From Rhynchopus euleeides (Eukaryota > Euglenozoa > Diplonemea > Diplonemida > Diplonemidae): a stretch of DNA of 64,000 nt. The number at the start of each line of letters is the position of its first letter. Position 1 is the first letter of the stretch. The translations under genes were made by a program, and so were the position numbers. The stretch spans positions 372,001 through 436,000 of the forward strand of contig OY723256.1 in NCBI GenBank assembly GCA_963210315.1, read 5' to 3'. Shown here in pieces: positions 31,394 through 43,965 of the stretch. The notes below the pieces were generated by a model, which searched no databases, was not told where the DNA came from, and saw only the letters and a list, made by a program, of their open reading frames with translations.

Positions 31394-34300
31394 GGTCGGC
31401 CCAGGGTCTGGACACCACTCCTGGACCCGGCCCAGTACGGGCGAGATCGGCCCATAGCCGGCCCAGCACTGCCGAGATCGGCCCATGTCCGGCCCAGTAC
31501 GGGCGAGATCGGCCCATAGCCGTCCCAGCACTGCCGAGATCGGCCCATAGCCGGCCCAGCACTGCCGAGATCGGCCCATGTCCGGCCCAGTACGGGCGAG
31601 ATCGGCCCATAGCCGGCCCAGCACTGCCGAGATCGGCCCATGTCCGGCCCAGCACTGCCGAGATCGGCCCATAGCCGGCCCAGTACGGGCGAGATCGGCC
31701 CATAGCCGGCCCAGCACTGCCGAGATCGGCCCATAGCCGGCCCAGTACGGGCGAGATCGGCCCATGTCCGGCCCAGTACGGCCGAGATCGGCCCGTAGCC
31801 GGCCCAGCACTGCCGAGATCGGCCCATAGCCGGCCCAGTACGGGCGAGATCGGCCCATAGCCGGCCCAGCACTGCCGAGATCGGCCCATGTCCGGTCCAG
31901 TACGGGCGAGATCGGCCCATAGCCGGCCCAGCACTGCCGAGATCGGCCCATAGCCGGCCCAGGACGGGCGAGATCGGCCCATGTCCGGCCCAGTACGGCC
32001 GAGATCGGCCCGTAGCCGGCCCAGCACTGCCGAGATCGGCCCATAGCCGTCCCAGCACTGCCGAGATCGGCCCATAGCCGGCCCAGCACTGCCGAGATCG
32101 GCCCATGTCCGGCCCAGTACGGGCGAGATCGGCCCATAGCCGGCCCAGTACGGGCGAGATCGGCCCATGTCCGGCCCAGTACGGCCGAGATCGGCCCGTA
32201 GCCGGCCCAGCACTGCCGAGATCGGCCCATAGCCGGCCCAGTACGGGCGAGATCGGCCCATAGCCGGCCCAGCACTGCCGAGATCGGCCCATGTCCGGCC
32301 CAGCACTGCCGAGATCGGCCCATAGCCGGCCCAGTACGGGCGAGATCGGCCCATAGCCGGCCCAGCACTGCCGAGATCGGCCCATAGCCGGCCCAGTACG
32401 GGCGAGATCGGCCCATGTCCGGCCCAGTACGGCCGAGATCGGCCCGTAGCCGGCCCAGCACTGCCGAGATCGGCCCATAGCCGGCCCAGTACGGGCGAGA
32501 TCGGCCCATAGCCGTCCCAGCACTGCCGAGATCGGCCCATAGCCGGCCCAGTACGGGCGAGATCGGCCCATGTCCGGCCCAGTACGGGCGAGATCGGCCC
32601 ATAGCCGGCCCAGCACTGCCGAGATCAGCCCATGTCCGGCCCAGTACGGGCGAGATCGGCCCATAGCCGGCCCAGCACTGCCGAGATCGGCCCATAGCCG
32701 GCCCAGTACGGGCGAGATCGGCCCATGTCCGGCCCAGTACGGCCGAGATCGGCCCGTAGCCGGCCCAGCACTGCCGAGATCGGCCCATAGCCGTCCCAGC
32801 ACTGCCGAGATCGGCCCATAGCCGGCCCAGCACTGCCGAGATCGGCCCATGTCCGGCCCAGTACGGGCGAGATCGGCCCATAGCCGGCCCAGTACGGGCG
32901 AGATCGGCCCATGTCCGGCCCAGTACGGCCGAGATCGGCCCGTAGCCGGCCCAGCACTGCCGAGATCGGCCCATAGCCGGCCCAGTACGGGCGAGATCGG
33001 CCCATGTCCGGCCCAGTACGGCCGAGATCGGCCCGTAGCCGGCCCAGCACTGCCGAGATCGGCCCATAGCCGGCCCAGTACGGGCGAGATCGGCCCATAG
33101 CCGTCCCAGCACTGCCGAGATCGGCCCATAGCCGGCCCAGTACGGGCGAGATCGGCCCATGTCCGGCCCAGTACGGGCGAGATCGGCCCATAGCCGGCCC
33201 AGCACTGCCGAGATCAGCCCATGTCCGGCCCAGTACGGGCGAGATCGGCCCATAGCCGGCCCAGCACTGCCGAGATCGGCCCATAGCCGGCCCAGTACGG
33301 GCGAGATCGGCCCATGTCCGGCCCAGTACGGCCGAGATCGGCCCGTAGCCGGCCCAGCACTGCCGAGATCGGCCCATAGCCGTCCCAGCACTGCCGAGAT
33401 CGGCCCATAGCCGGCCCAGCACTGCCGAGATCGGCCCATGTCCGGCCCAGTACGGCCGAGATCGGCCCATAGCCGGCCCAGTACGGGCGAGATCGGCCCA
33501 TGTCCGGCCCAGTACGGCCGAGATCGGCCCGTAGCCGGCCCAGCACTGCCGAGATCGGCCCATAGCCGGCCCAGTACGGGCGAGATCGGCCCATAGCCGG
33601 CCCAGCACTGCCGAGATCGGCCCATAGCCGTCCCAGCACTGCCGAGATCGGCCCATAGCCGGCCCAGCACTGCCGAGATCGGCCCATGTCCGGCCCAGTA
33701 CGGGCGAGATCGGCCCATAGCCGGCCCAGTACGGGCGAGATCGGCCCATGTCCGGCCCAGTACGGCCGAGATCGGCCCGTAGCCGGCCCAGCACTGCCGA
33801 GATCGGCCCATAGCCGGCCCAGTACGGGCGAGATCGGCCCATGTCCGGCCCAGTACGGCCGAGATCGGCCCGTAGCCGGCCCAGCACTGCCGAGATCGGC
33901 CCATAGCCGTCCCAGCACTGCCGAGATCGGCCCATAGCCGGCCCAGCACTGCCGAGATCGGCCCATGTCCGGCCCAGTACGGGCGAGATCGGCCCATAGC
34001 CGGCCCAGTACGGGCGAGATCGGCCCATGTCCGGCCCAGTACGGCCGAGATCGGCCCGTAGCCGGCCCAGCACTGCCGAGATCGGCCCATAGCCGGCCCA
34101 GTACGGGCGAGATCGGCCCATGTCCGGCCCAGTACGGCCGAGATCGGCCCGTAGCCGGCCCAGCACTGCCGAGATCGGCCCATAGCCGGCCCAGTACGGG
34201 CGAGATCGGCCCATAGCCGGCCCAGCACTGCCGAGATCGGCCCATAGCCGGCCCAGTACGGGCGAGATCGGCCCATAGCCGGCCCAGCACTGCCGAGATC

Positions 34301-37300
34301 GGCCCATGTCCGGCCCAGTACGGGCGAGATCGGCCCATAGCCGGCCCAGCACTGCCGAGATCGGCCCATAGCCGTCCCAGCACTGCCGAGATCGGCCCAT
34401 AGCCGGCCCAGCACTGCCGAGATCGGCCCATGTCCGGCCCAGTACGGGCGAGATCGGCCCATAGCCGGCCCAGTACGGGCGAGATCGGCCCATAGCCGGC
34501 CCAGTACGGGCGAGATCGGCCCATGTCCGGCCCAGTACGGCCGAGATCGGCCCGTAGCCGGCCCAGCACTGCCGAGATCGGCCCATAGCCGGCCCAGTAC
34601 GGGCGAGATCGGCCCATAGCCGGCCCAGCACTGCCGAGATCGGCCCATAGCCGGCCCAGTACGGGCGAGATCGGCCCATAGCCGGCCCAGCACTGCCGAG
34701 ATCGGCCCATGTCCGGCCCAGTACGGGCGAGATCGGCCCATAGCCGGCCCAGCACTGCCGAGATCGGCCCATAGCCGTCCCAGCACTGCCGAGATCGGCC
34801 CATAGCCGGCCCAGCACTGCCGAGATCGGCCCATGTCCGGCCCAGTACGGGCGAGATCGGCCCATAGCCGGCCCAGTACGGGCGAGATCGGCCCATAGCC
34901 GGCCCAGCACTGCCGAGATCGGCCCATAGCCGGCCCAGTACGGGCGAGATCGGCCCATAGCCGGCCCAGCACTGCCGAGATCGGCCCATGTCCGGCCCAG
35001 TACGGGCGAGATCGGCCCATAGCCGTCCCAGCACTGCCGAGATCGGCCCATAGCCGGCCCAGCACTGCCGAGATCGGCCCATGTCCGGCCCAGTACGGGC
35101 GAGATCGGCCCATAGCCGGCCCAGCACTGCCGAGATCGGCCCATGTCCGGCCCAGCACTGCCGAGATCGGCCCATAGCCGGCCCAGTACGGGCGAGATCG
35201 GCCCATAGCCGGCCCAGCACTGCCGAGATCGGCCCATAGCCGGCCCAGTACGGGCGAGATCGGCCCATGTCCGGCCCAGTACGGCCGAGATCGGCCCGTA
35301 GCCGGCCCAGCACTGCCGAGATCGGCCCATAGCCGGCCCAGTACGGGCGAGATCGGCCCATAGCCGGCCCAGCACTGCCGAGATCGGCCCATGTCCGGTC
35401 CAGTACGGGCGAGATCGGCCCATAGCCGGCCCAGCACTGCCGAGATCGGCCCATAGCCGGCCCAGGACGGGCGAGATCGGCCCATGTCCGGCCCAGTACG
35501 GCCGAGATCGGCCCGTAGCCGGCCCAGCACTGCCGAGATCGGCCCATAGCCGTCCCAGCACTGCCGAGATCGGCCCATAGCCGGCCCAGCACTGCCGAGA
35601 TCGGCCCATGTCCGGCCCAGTACGGGCGAGATCGGCCCATAGCCGGCCCAGTACGGGCGAGATCGGCCCATGTCCGGCCCAGTACGGCCGAGATCGGCCC
35701 GTAGCCGGCCCAGCACTGCCGAGATCGGCCCATAGCCGGCCCAGTACGGGCGAGATCGGCCCATAGCCGGCCCAGCACTGCCGAGATCGGCCCATAGCCG
35801 GCCCAGTACGGGCGAGATCGGCCCATGTCCGGCCCAGTACGGCCGAGATCGGCCCGTAGCCGGCCCAGCACTGCCGAGATCGGCCCATAGCCGTCCCAGC
35901 ACTGCCGAGATCGGCCCATAGCCGGCCCAGCACTGCCGAGATCGGCCCATGTCCGGCCCAGTACGGGCGAGATCGGCCCATAGCCGGCCCAGTACGGGCG
36001 AGATCGGCCCATGTCCGGCCCAGTACGGCCGAGATCGGCCCGTAGCCGGCCCAGCACTGCCGAGATCGGCCCATAGCCGGCCCAGTACGGGCGAGATCGG
36101 CCCATAGCCGGCCCAGCACTGCCGAGATCGGCCCATGTCCGGCCCAGCACTGCCGAGATCGGCCCATAGCCGGCCCAGTACGGGCGAGATCGGCCCATAG
36201 CCGGCCCAGCACTGCCGAGATCGGCCCATAGCCGGCCCAGTACGGGCGAGATCGGCCCATGTCCGGCCCAGTACGGCCGAGATCGGCCCGTAGCCGGCCC
36301 AGCACTGCCGAGATCGGCCCATAGCCGGCCCAGTACGGGCGAGATCGGCCCATAGCCGTCCCAGCACTGCCGAGATCGGCCCATAGCCGGCCCAGTACGG
36401 GCGAGATCGGCCCATGTCCGGCCCAGTACGGGCGAGATCGGCCCATAGCCGGCCCAGCACTGCCGAGATCAGCCCATGTCCGGCCCAGTACGGGCGAGAT
36501 CGGCCCATAGCCGGCCCAGCACTGCCGAGATCGGCCCATAGCCGGCCCAGTACGGGCGAGATCGGCCCATGTCCGGCCCAGTACGGCCGAGATCGGCCCG
36601 TAGCCGGCCCAGCACTGCCGAGATCGGCCCATAGCCGTCCCAGCACTGCCGAGATCGGCCCATAGCCGGCCCAGCACTGCCGAGATCGGCCCATGTCCGG
36701 CCCAGTACGGGCGAGATCGGCCCATAGCCGGCCCAGTACGGGCGAGATCGGCCCATGTCCGGCCCAGTACGGCCGAGATCGGCCCGTAGCCGGCCCAGCA
36801 CTGCCGAGATCGGCCCATAGCCGGCCCAGTACGGGCGAGATCGGCCCATGTCCGGCCCAGTACGGCCGAGATCGGCCCGTAGCCGGCCCAGCACTGCCGA
36901 GATCGGCCCATAGCCGGCCCAGTACGGGCGAGATCGGCCCATAGCCGTCCCAGCACTGCCGAGATCGGCCCATAGCCGGCCCAGTACGGGCGAGATCGGC
37001 CCATGTCCGGCCCAGTACGGGCGAGATCGGCCCATAGCCGGCCCAGCACTGCCGAGATCAGCCCATGTCCGGCCCAGTACGGGCGAGATCGGCCCATAGC
37101 CGGCCCAGCACTGCCGAGATCGGCCCATAGCCGGCCCAGTACGGGCGAGATCGGCCCATGTCCGGCCCAGTACGGCCGAGATCGGCCCGTAGCCGGCCCA
37201 GCACTGCCGAGATCGGCCCATAGCCGTCCCAGCACTGCCGAGATCGGCCCATAGCCGGCCCAGCACTGCCGAGATCGGCCCATGTCCGGCCCAGTACGGC

Positions 37301-40300
37301 CGAGATCGGCCCATAGCCGGCCCAGTACGGGCGAGATCGGCCCATGTCCGGCCCAGTACGGCCGAGATCGGCCCGTAGCCGGCCCAGCACTGCCGAGATC
37401 GGCCCATAGCCGGCCCAGTACGGGCGAGATCGGCCCATAGCCGGCCCAGCACTGCCGAGATCGGCCCATAGCCGTCCCAGCACTGCCGAGATCGGCCCAT
37501 AGCCGGCCCAGCACTGCCGAGATCGGCCCATGTCCGGCCCAGTACGGGCGAGATCGGCCCATAGCCGGCCCAGTACGGGCGAGATCGGCCCATGTCCGGC
37601 CCAGTACGGCCGAGATCGGCCCGTAGCCGGCCCAGCACTGCCGAGATCGGCCCATAGCCGGCCCAGTACGGGCGAGATCGGCCCATGTCCGGCCCAGTAC
37701 GGCCGAGATCGGCCCGTAGCCGGCCCAGCACTGCCGAGATCGGCCCATAGCCGTCCCAGCACTGCCGAGATCGGCCCATAGCCGGCCCAGCACTGCCGAG
37801 ATCGGCCCATGTCCGGCCCAGTACGGGCGAGATCGGCCCATAGCCGGCCCAGTACGGGCGAGATCGGCCCATGTCCGGCCCAGTACGGCCGAGATCGGCC
37901 CGTAGCCGGCCCAGCACTGCCGAGATCGGCCCATAGCCGGCCCAGTACGGGCGAGATCGGCCCATGTCCGGCCCAGTACGGCCGAGATCGGCCCGTAGCC
38001 GGCCCAGCACTGCCGAGATCGGCCCATAGCCGGCCCAGTACGGGCGAGATCGGCCCATAGCCGTCCCAGCACTGCCGAGATCGGCCCATAGCCGGCCCAG
38101 TACGGGCGAGATCGGCCCATGTCCGGCCCAGTACGGGCGAGATCGGCCCATAGCCGGCCCAGCACTGCCGAGATCAGCCCATGTCCGGCCCAGTACGGGC
38201 GAGATCGGCCCATAGCCGGCCCAGCACTGCCGAGATCGGCCCATAGCCGGCCCAGTACGGGCGAGATCGGCCCATGTCCGGCCCAGTACGGCCGAGATCG
38301 GCCCGTAGCCGGCCCAGCACTGCCGAGATCGGCCCATAGCCGTCCCAGCACTGCCGAGATCGGCCCATAGCCGGCCCAGCACTGCCGAGATCGGCCCATG
38401 TCCGGCCCAGTACGGGCGAGATCGGCCCATGTCCGGCCCAGTACGGCCGAGATCGGCCCGTAGCCGGCCCAGCACTGCCGAGATCGGCCCATAGCCGGCC
38501 CAGTACGGGCGAGATCGGCCCATAGCCGGCCCAGCACTGCCGAGATCGGCCCATAGCCGGCCCAGTACGGGCGAGATCGGCCCATAGCCGGCCCAGCACT
38601 GCCGAGATCGGCCCATGTCCGGCCCAGTACGGGCGAGATCGGCCCATAGCCGGCCCAGCACTGCCGAGATCGGCCCATAGCCGTCCCAGCACTGCCGAGA
38701 TCGGCCCATAGCCGGCCCAGCACTGCCGAGATCGGCCCATGTCCGGCCCAGTACGGGCGAGATCGGCCCATAGCCGGCCCAGTACGGGCGAGATCGGCCC
38801 ATAGCCGGCCCAGTACGGGCGAGATCGGCCCATGTCCGGCCCAGTACGGCCGAGATCGGCCCGTAGCCGGCCCAGCACTGCCGAGATCGGCCCATAGCCG
38901 GCCCAGTACGGGCGAGATCGGCCCATAGCCGGCCCAGCACTGCCGAGATCGGCCCATAGCCGGCCCAGTACGGGCGAGATCGGCCCATAGCCGGCCCAGC
39001 ACTGCCGAGATCGGCCCATGTCCGGCCCAGTACGGGCGAGATCGGCCCATAGCCGGCCCAGCACTGCCGAGATCGGCCCATAGCCGTCCCAGCACTGCCG
39101 AGATCGGCCCATAGCCGGCCCAGCACTGCCGAGATCGGCCCATGTCCGGCCCAGTACGGGCGAGATCGGCCCATAGCCGGCCCAGTACGGGCGAGATCGG
39201 CCCATAGCCGGCCCAGCACTGCCGAGATCGGCCCATAGCCGGCCCAGTACGGGCGAGATCGGCCCATAGCCGGCCCAGCACTGCCGAGATCGGCCCATGT
39301 CCGGCCCAGTACGGGCGAGATCGGCCCATAGCCGTCCCAGCACTGCCGAGATCGGCCCATAGCCGGCCCAGCACTGCCGAGATCGGCCCATGTCCGGCCC
39401 AGTACGGGCGAGATCGGCCCATAGCCGGCCCAGCACTGCCGAGATCGGCCCATGTCCGGCCCAGCACTGCCGAGATCGGCCCATAGCCGGCCCAGTACGG
39501 GCGAGATCGGCCCATAGCCGGCCCAGCACTGCCGAGATCGGCCCATAGCCGGCCCAGTACGGGCGAGATCGGCCCATGTCCGGCCCAGTACGGCCGAGAT
39601 CGGCCCGTAGCCGGCCCAGCACTGCCGAGATCGGCCCATAGCCGGCCCAGTACGGGCGAGATCGGCCCATAGCCGGCCCAGCACTGCCGAGATCGGCCCA
39701 TGTCCGGTCCAGTACGGGCGAGATCGGCCCATAGCCGGCCCAGCACTGCCGAGATCGGCCCATAGCCGGCCCAGGACGGGCGAGATCGGCCCATGTCCGG
39801 CCCAGTACGGCCGAGATCGGCCCGTAGCCGGCCCAGCACTGCCGAGATCGGCCCATAGCCGTCCCAGCACTGCCGAGATCGGCCCATAGCCGGCCCAGCA
39901 CTGCCGAGATCGGCCCATGTCCGGCCCAGTACGGGCGAGATCGGCCCATAGCCGGCCCAGTACGGGCGAGATCGGCCCATGTCCGGCCCAGTACGGCCGA
40001 GATCGGCCCGTAGCCGGCCCAGCACTGCCGAGATCGGCCCATAGCCGGCCCAGTACGGGCGAGATCGGCCCATAGCCGGCCCAGCACTGCCGAGATCGGC
40101 CCATAGCCGGCCCAGTACGGGCGAGATCGGCCCATGTCCGGCCCAGTACGGCCGAGATCGGCCCGTAGCCGGCCCAGCACTGCCGAGATCGGCCCATAGC
40201 CGTCCCAGCACTGCCGAGATCGGCCCATAGCCGGCCCAGCACTGCCGAGATCGGCCCATGTCCGGCCCAGTACGGGCGAGATCGGCCCATAGCCGGCCCA

Positions 40301-43300
40301 GTACGGGCGAGATCGGCCCATGTCCGGCCCAGTACGGCCGAGATCGGCCCGTAGCCGGCCCAGCACTGCCGAGATCGGCCCATAGCCGGCCCAGTACGGG
40401 CGAGATCGGCCCATAGCCGGCCCAGCACTGCCGAGATCGGCCCATGTCCGGCCCAGCACTGCCGAGATCGGCCCATAGCCGGCCCAGTACGGGCGAGATC
40501 GGCCCATAGCCGGCCCAGCACTGCCGAGATCGGCCCATAGCCGGCCCAGTACGGGCGAGATCGGCCCATGTCCGGCCCAGTACGGCCGAGATCGGCCCGT
40601 AGCCGGCCCAGCACTGCCGAGATCGGCCCATAGCCGGCCCAGTACGGGCGAGATCGGCCCATAGCCGTCCCAGCACTGCCGAGATCGGCCCATAGCCGGC
40701 CCAGTACGGGCGAGATCGGCCCATGTCCGGCCCAGTACGGGCGAGATCGGCCCATAGCCGGCCCAGCACTGCCGAGATCAGCCCATGTCCGGCCCAGTAC
40801 GGGCGAGATCGGCCCATAGCCGGCCCAGCACTGCCGAGATCGGCCCATAGCCGGCCCAGTACGGGCGAGATCGGCCCATGTCCGGCCCAGTACGGCCGAG
40901 ATCGGCCCGTAGCCGGCCCAGCACTGCCGAGATCGGCCCATAGCCGTCCCAGCACTGCCGAGATCGGCCCATAGCCGGCCCAGCACTGCCGAGATCGGCC
41001 CATGTCCGGCCCAGTACGGGCGAGATCGGCCCATAGCCGGCCCAGTACGGGCGAGATCGGCCCATGTCCGGCCCAGTACGGCCGAGATCGGCCCGTAGCC
41101 GGCCCAGCACTGCCGAGATCGGCCCATAGCCGGCCCAGTACGGGCGAGATCGGCCCATGTCCGGCCCAGTACGGCCGAGATCGGCCCGTAGCCGGCCCAG
41201 CACTGCCGAGATCGGCCCATAGCCGGCCCAGTACGGGCGAGATCGGCCCATAGCCGTCCCAGCACTGCCGAGATCGGCCCATAGCCGGCCCAGTACGGGC
41301 GAGATCGGCCCATGTCCGGCCCAGTACGGGCGAGATCGGCCCATAGCCGGCCCAGCACTGCCGAGATCAGCCCATGTCCGGCCCAGTACGGGCGAGATCG
41401 GCCCATAGCCGGCCCAGCACTGCCGAGATCGGCCCATAGCCGGCCCAGTACGGGCGAGATCGGCCCATGTCCGGCCCAGTACGGCCGAGATCGGCCCGTA
41501 GCCGGCCCAGCACTGCCGAGATCGGCCCATAGCCGTCCCAGCACTGCCGAGATCGGCCCATAGCCGGCCCAGCACTGCCGAGATCGGCCCATGTCCGGCC
41601 CAGTACGGCCGAGATCGGCCCATAGCCGGCCCAGTACGGGCGAGATCGGCCCATGTCCGGCCCAGTACGGCCGAGATCGGCCCGTAGCCGGCCCAGCACT
41701 GCCGAGATCGGCCCATAGCCGGCCCAGTACGGGCGAGATCGGCCCATAGCCGGCCCAGCACTGCCGAGATCGGCCCATAGCCGTCCCAGCACTGCCGAGA
41801 TCGGCCCATAGCCGGCCCAGCACTGCCGAGATCGGCCCATGTCCGGCCCAGTACGGGCGAGATCGGCCCATAGCCGGCCCAGTACGGGCGAGATCGGCCC
41901 ATGTCCGGCCCAGTACGGCCGAGATCGGCCCGTAGCCGGCCCAGCACTGCCGAGATCGGCCCATAGCCGGCCCAGTACGGGCGAGATCGGCGCATGTCCG
42001 GCCCAGTACGGCCGAGATCGGCCCGTAGCCGGCCCAGCACTGCCGAGATCGGCCCATAGCCGGCCCAGTACGGGCGAGATCGGCCCATAGCCGTCCCAGC
42101 ACTGCCGAGATCGGCCCATAGCCGGCCCAGTACGGGCGAGATCGGCCCATGTCCGGCCCAGTACGGGCGAGATCGGCCCATAGCCGGCCCAGCACTGCCG
42201 AGATCAGCCCATGTCCGGCCCAGTACGGGCGAGATCGGCCCATAGCCGGCCCAGCACTGCCGAGATCGGCCCATAGCCGGCCCAGTACGGGCGAGATCGG
42301 CCCATGTCCGGCCCAGTACGGCCGAGATCGGCCCGTAGCCGGCCCAGCACTGCCGAGATCGGCCCATAGCCGTCCCAGCACTGCCGAGATCGGCCCATAG
42401 CCGGCCCAGCACTGCCGAGATCGGCCCATGTCCGGCCCAGTACGGCCGAGATCGGCCCATAGCCGGCCCAGTACGGGCGAGATCGGCCCATGTCCGGCCC
42501 AGTACGGCCGAGATCGGCCCGTAGCCGGCCCAGCACTGCCGAGATCGGCCCATAGCCGGCCCAGTACGGGCGAGATCGGCCCATAGCCGGCCCAGCACTG
42601 CCGAGATCGGCCCATAGCCGGCCCAGTACGGGCGAGATCGGCCCATAGCCGGCCCAGCACTGCCGAGATCGGCCCATGTCCGGCCCAGTACGGGCGAGAT
42701 CGGCCCATAGCCGGCCCAGCACTGCCGAGATCGGCCCATAGCCGTCCCAGCACTGCCGAGATCGGCCCATAGCCGGCCCAGCACTGCCGAGATCGGCCCA
42801 TGTCCGGCCCAGTACGGGCGAGATCGGCCCATAGCCGGCCCAGTACGGGCGAGATCGGCCCATAGCCGGCCCAGTACGGGCGAGATCGGCCCATGTCCGG
42901 CCCAGTACGGCCGAGATCGGCCCGTAGCCGGCCCAGCACTGCCGAGATCGGCCCATAGCCGGCCCAGTACGGGCGAGATCGGCCCATAGCCGGCCCAGCA
43001 CTGCCGAGATCGGCCCATAGCCGGCCCAGTACGGGCGAGATCGGCCCATAGCCGGCCCAGCACTGCCGAGATCGGCCCATGTCCGGCCCAGTACGGGCGA
43101 GATCGGCCCATAGCCGGCCCAGCACTGCCGAGATCGGCCCATAGCCGTCCCAGCACTGCCGAGATCGGCCCATAGCCGGCCCAGCACTGCCGAGATCGGC
43201 CCATGTCCGGCCCAGTACGGGCGAGATCGGCCCATAGCCGGCCCAGTACGGGCGAGATCGGCCCATAGCCGGCCCAGCACTGCCGAGATCGGCCCATAGC

Positions 43301-43740
43301 CGGCCCAGTACGGGCGAGATCGGCCCATAGCCGGCCCAGCACTGCCGAGATCGGCCCATGTCCGGCCCAGTACGGGCGAGATCGGCCCATAGCCGGCCCA
43401 GCACTGCCGAGATCGGCCCATAGCCGGCCCAGTACTGCCGAGATCGGCCCATGTCCGGCCCAGTACGTGCGAGATCGGCCCGTAGCCGGCCCAGCACTGC
43501 CGAGATCGGCCCATGTCCGGCCCAGTACGTGCGAGATCGGCCCATAGCCGGCCCAGTACGGGCGAGATCGGCCCATGTCCGGCCCAGTACGGGCGAGATC
43601 GGCCCATAGCCGGCCCAGCACTGCCGAGATCGGCCCATAGCCGGCCCAGTACGTGCGACATCGGCCCATAGCCGGCCCAGTACTGCCGAGATCGGCCCAT
43701 GTCCGGCCCAGTACGGGCGAGATCGGCCCATAGCCGGCCT
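31394..43740. repeat. Satellite array 2: ~397 units of 31 bp with higher-order duplications
   Basis: Units run 31429-43740; cores are GAGATCGGCCCATAGCC and GGCCCAGTACGGGC, with variants CATGTCC, CGTAGCC, GCACTGCC and GTACGGCC. The GGCCCAGTAC phase at 31429 and 43705 differs by exactly 396 x 31, so no net indel accumulated over 12.3 kb. Variant order shows block duplications offset by 3,844 bp (124 units) and 4,309 bp (139 units), for example rare units at 35394 and 39703. The right edge (43430-43690) has private variants such as GTACGTGC. The first unit (31394-31425) is not of this type but matches array 3. Minus-strand ORFs up to 2,885 codons are a by-product of period 31 with no stop. Confidence 0.95.
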
Positions 43741-43748
43741 AGTCGTAG

Positions 43749-43936
43749 GATGCTGAACGAAGACAGCCAGCAGGCGCTGCTCTTCGATGACTACTCCACA
43801 GAGACGAAGATCACGACACTCGTGGTCACAGACGTGCAGGCCTCGACCCTCTGCTTGGAGAAGTCTTTCGAGGGAATGCGGAAGGCGCTAGAAATCCACA
43901 ACCATGTGATCCGGAAGTGCATTGCGGGCATGGCGG
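43749..43936 (+). pseudogene. Exon-like fragment of a class III nucleotide cyclase between satellite arrays
   Basis: Between arrays 2 and 3, 43749-43936 reads MLNEDSQQALLFDDY, then TETKITTLVVTDVQASTLCL EKSFEGMRKALEIHNHVIRK CIAGMAG. This matches the start of the class III adenylate/guanylate cyclase domain: the T-V/F-TD-V/IQ-x-ST strand with the first metal-binding Asp, and the AL-x-x-HN-x-x-(L/I)R helix. The fragment ends exactly where the family continues with YEVKTEGD, at a GTATGA donor (43937) like those of genuine genes here, and is preceded by an AG (43747-43748). No continuation was found on either side, so it is either an exon whose flanking introns are filled by satellite, or a captured relic. 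Catalytic function cannot be claimed from 62 codons. Confidence 0.6.
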
Positions 43937-43965
43937 GTATGAGGCAGGACATCGTCAGTGTCTGG

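Noticed and set aside
31309-43731. Giant minus-strand ORFs up to 2,885 codons of MGRSRQCWAGYGPISPVLGR-type repeats
   Set aside because: A stop-free 31-bp unit is open in every frame, because 31 is 1 mod 3 and the frame cycles with period 31 aa. The ORFs follow automatically, have no other domain, and overlap in all three frames.
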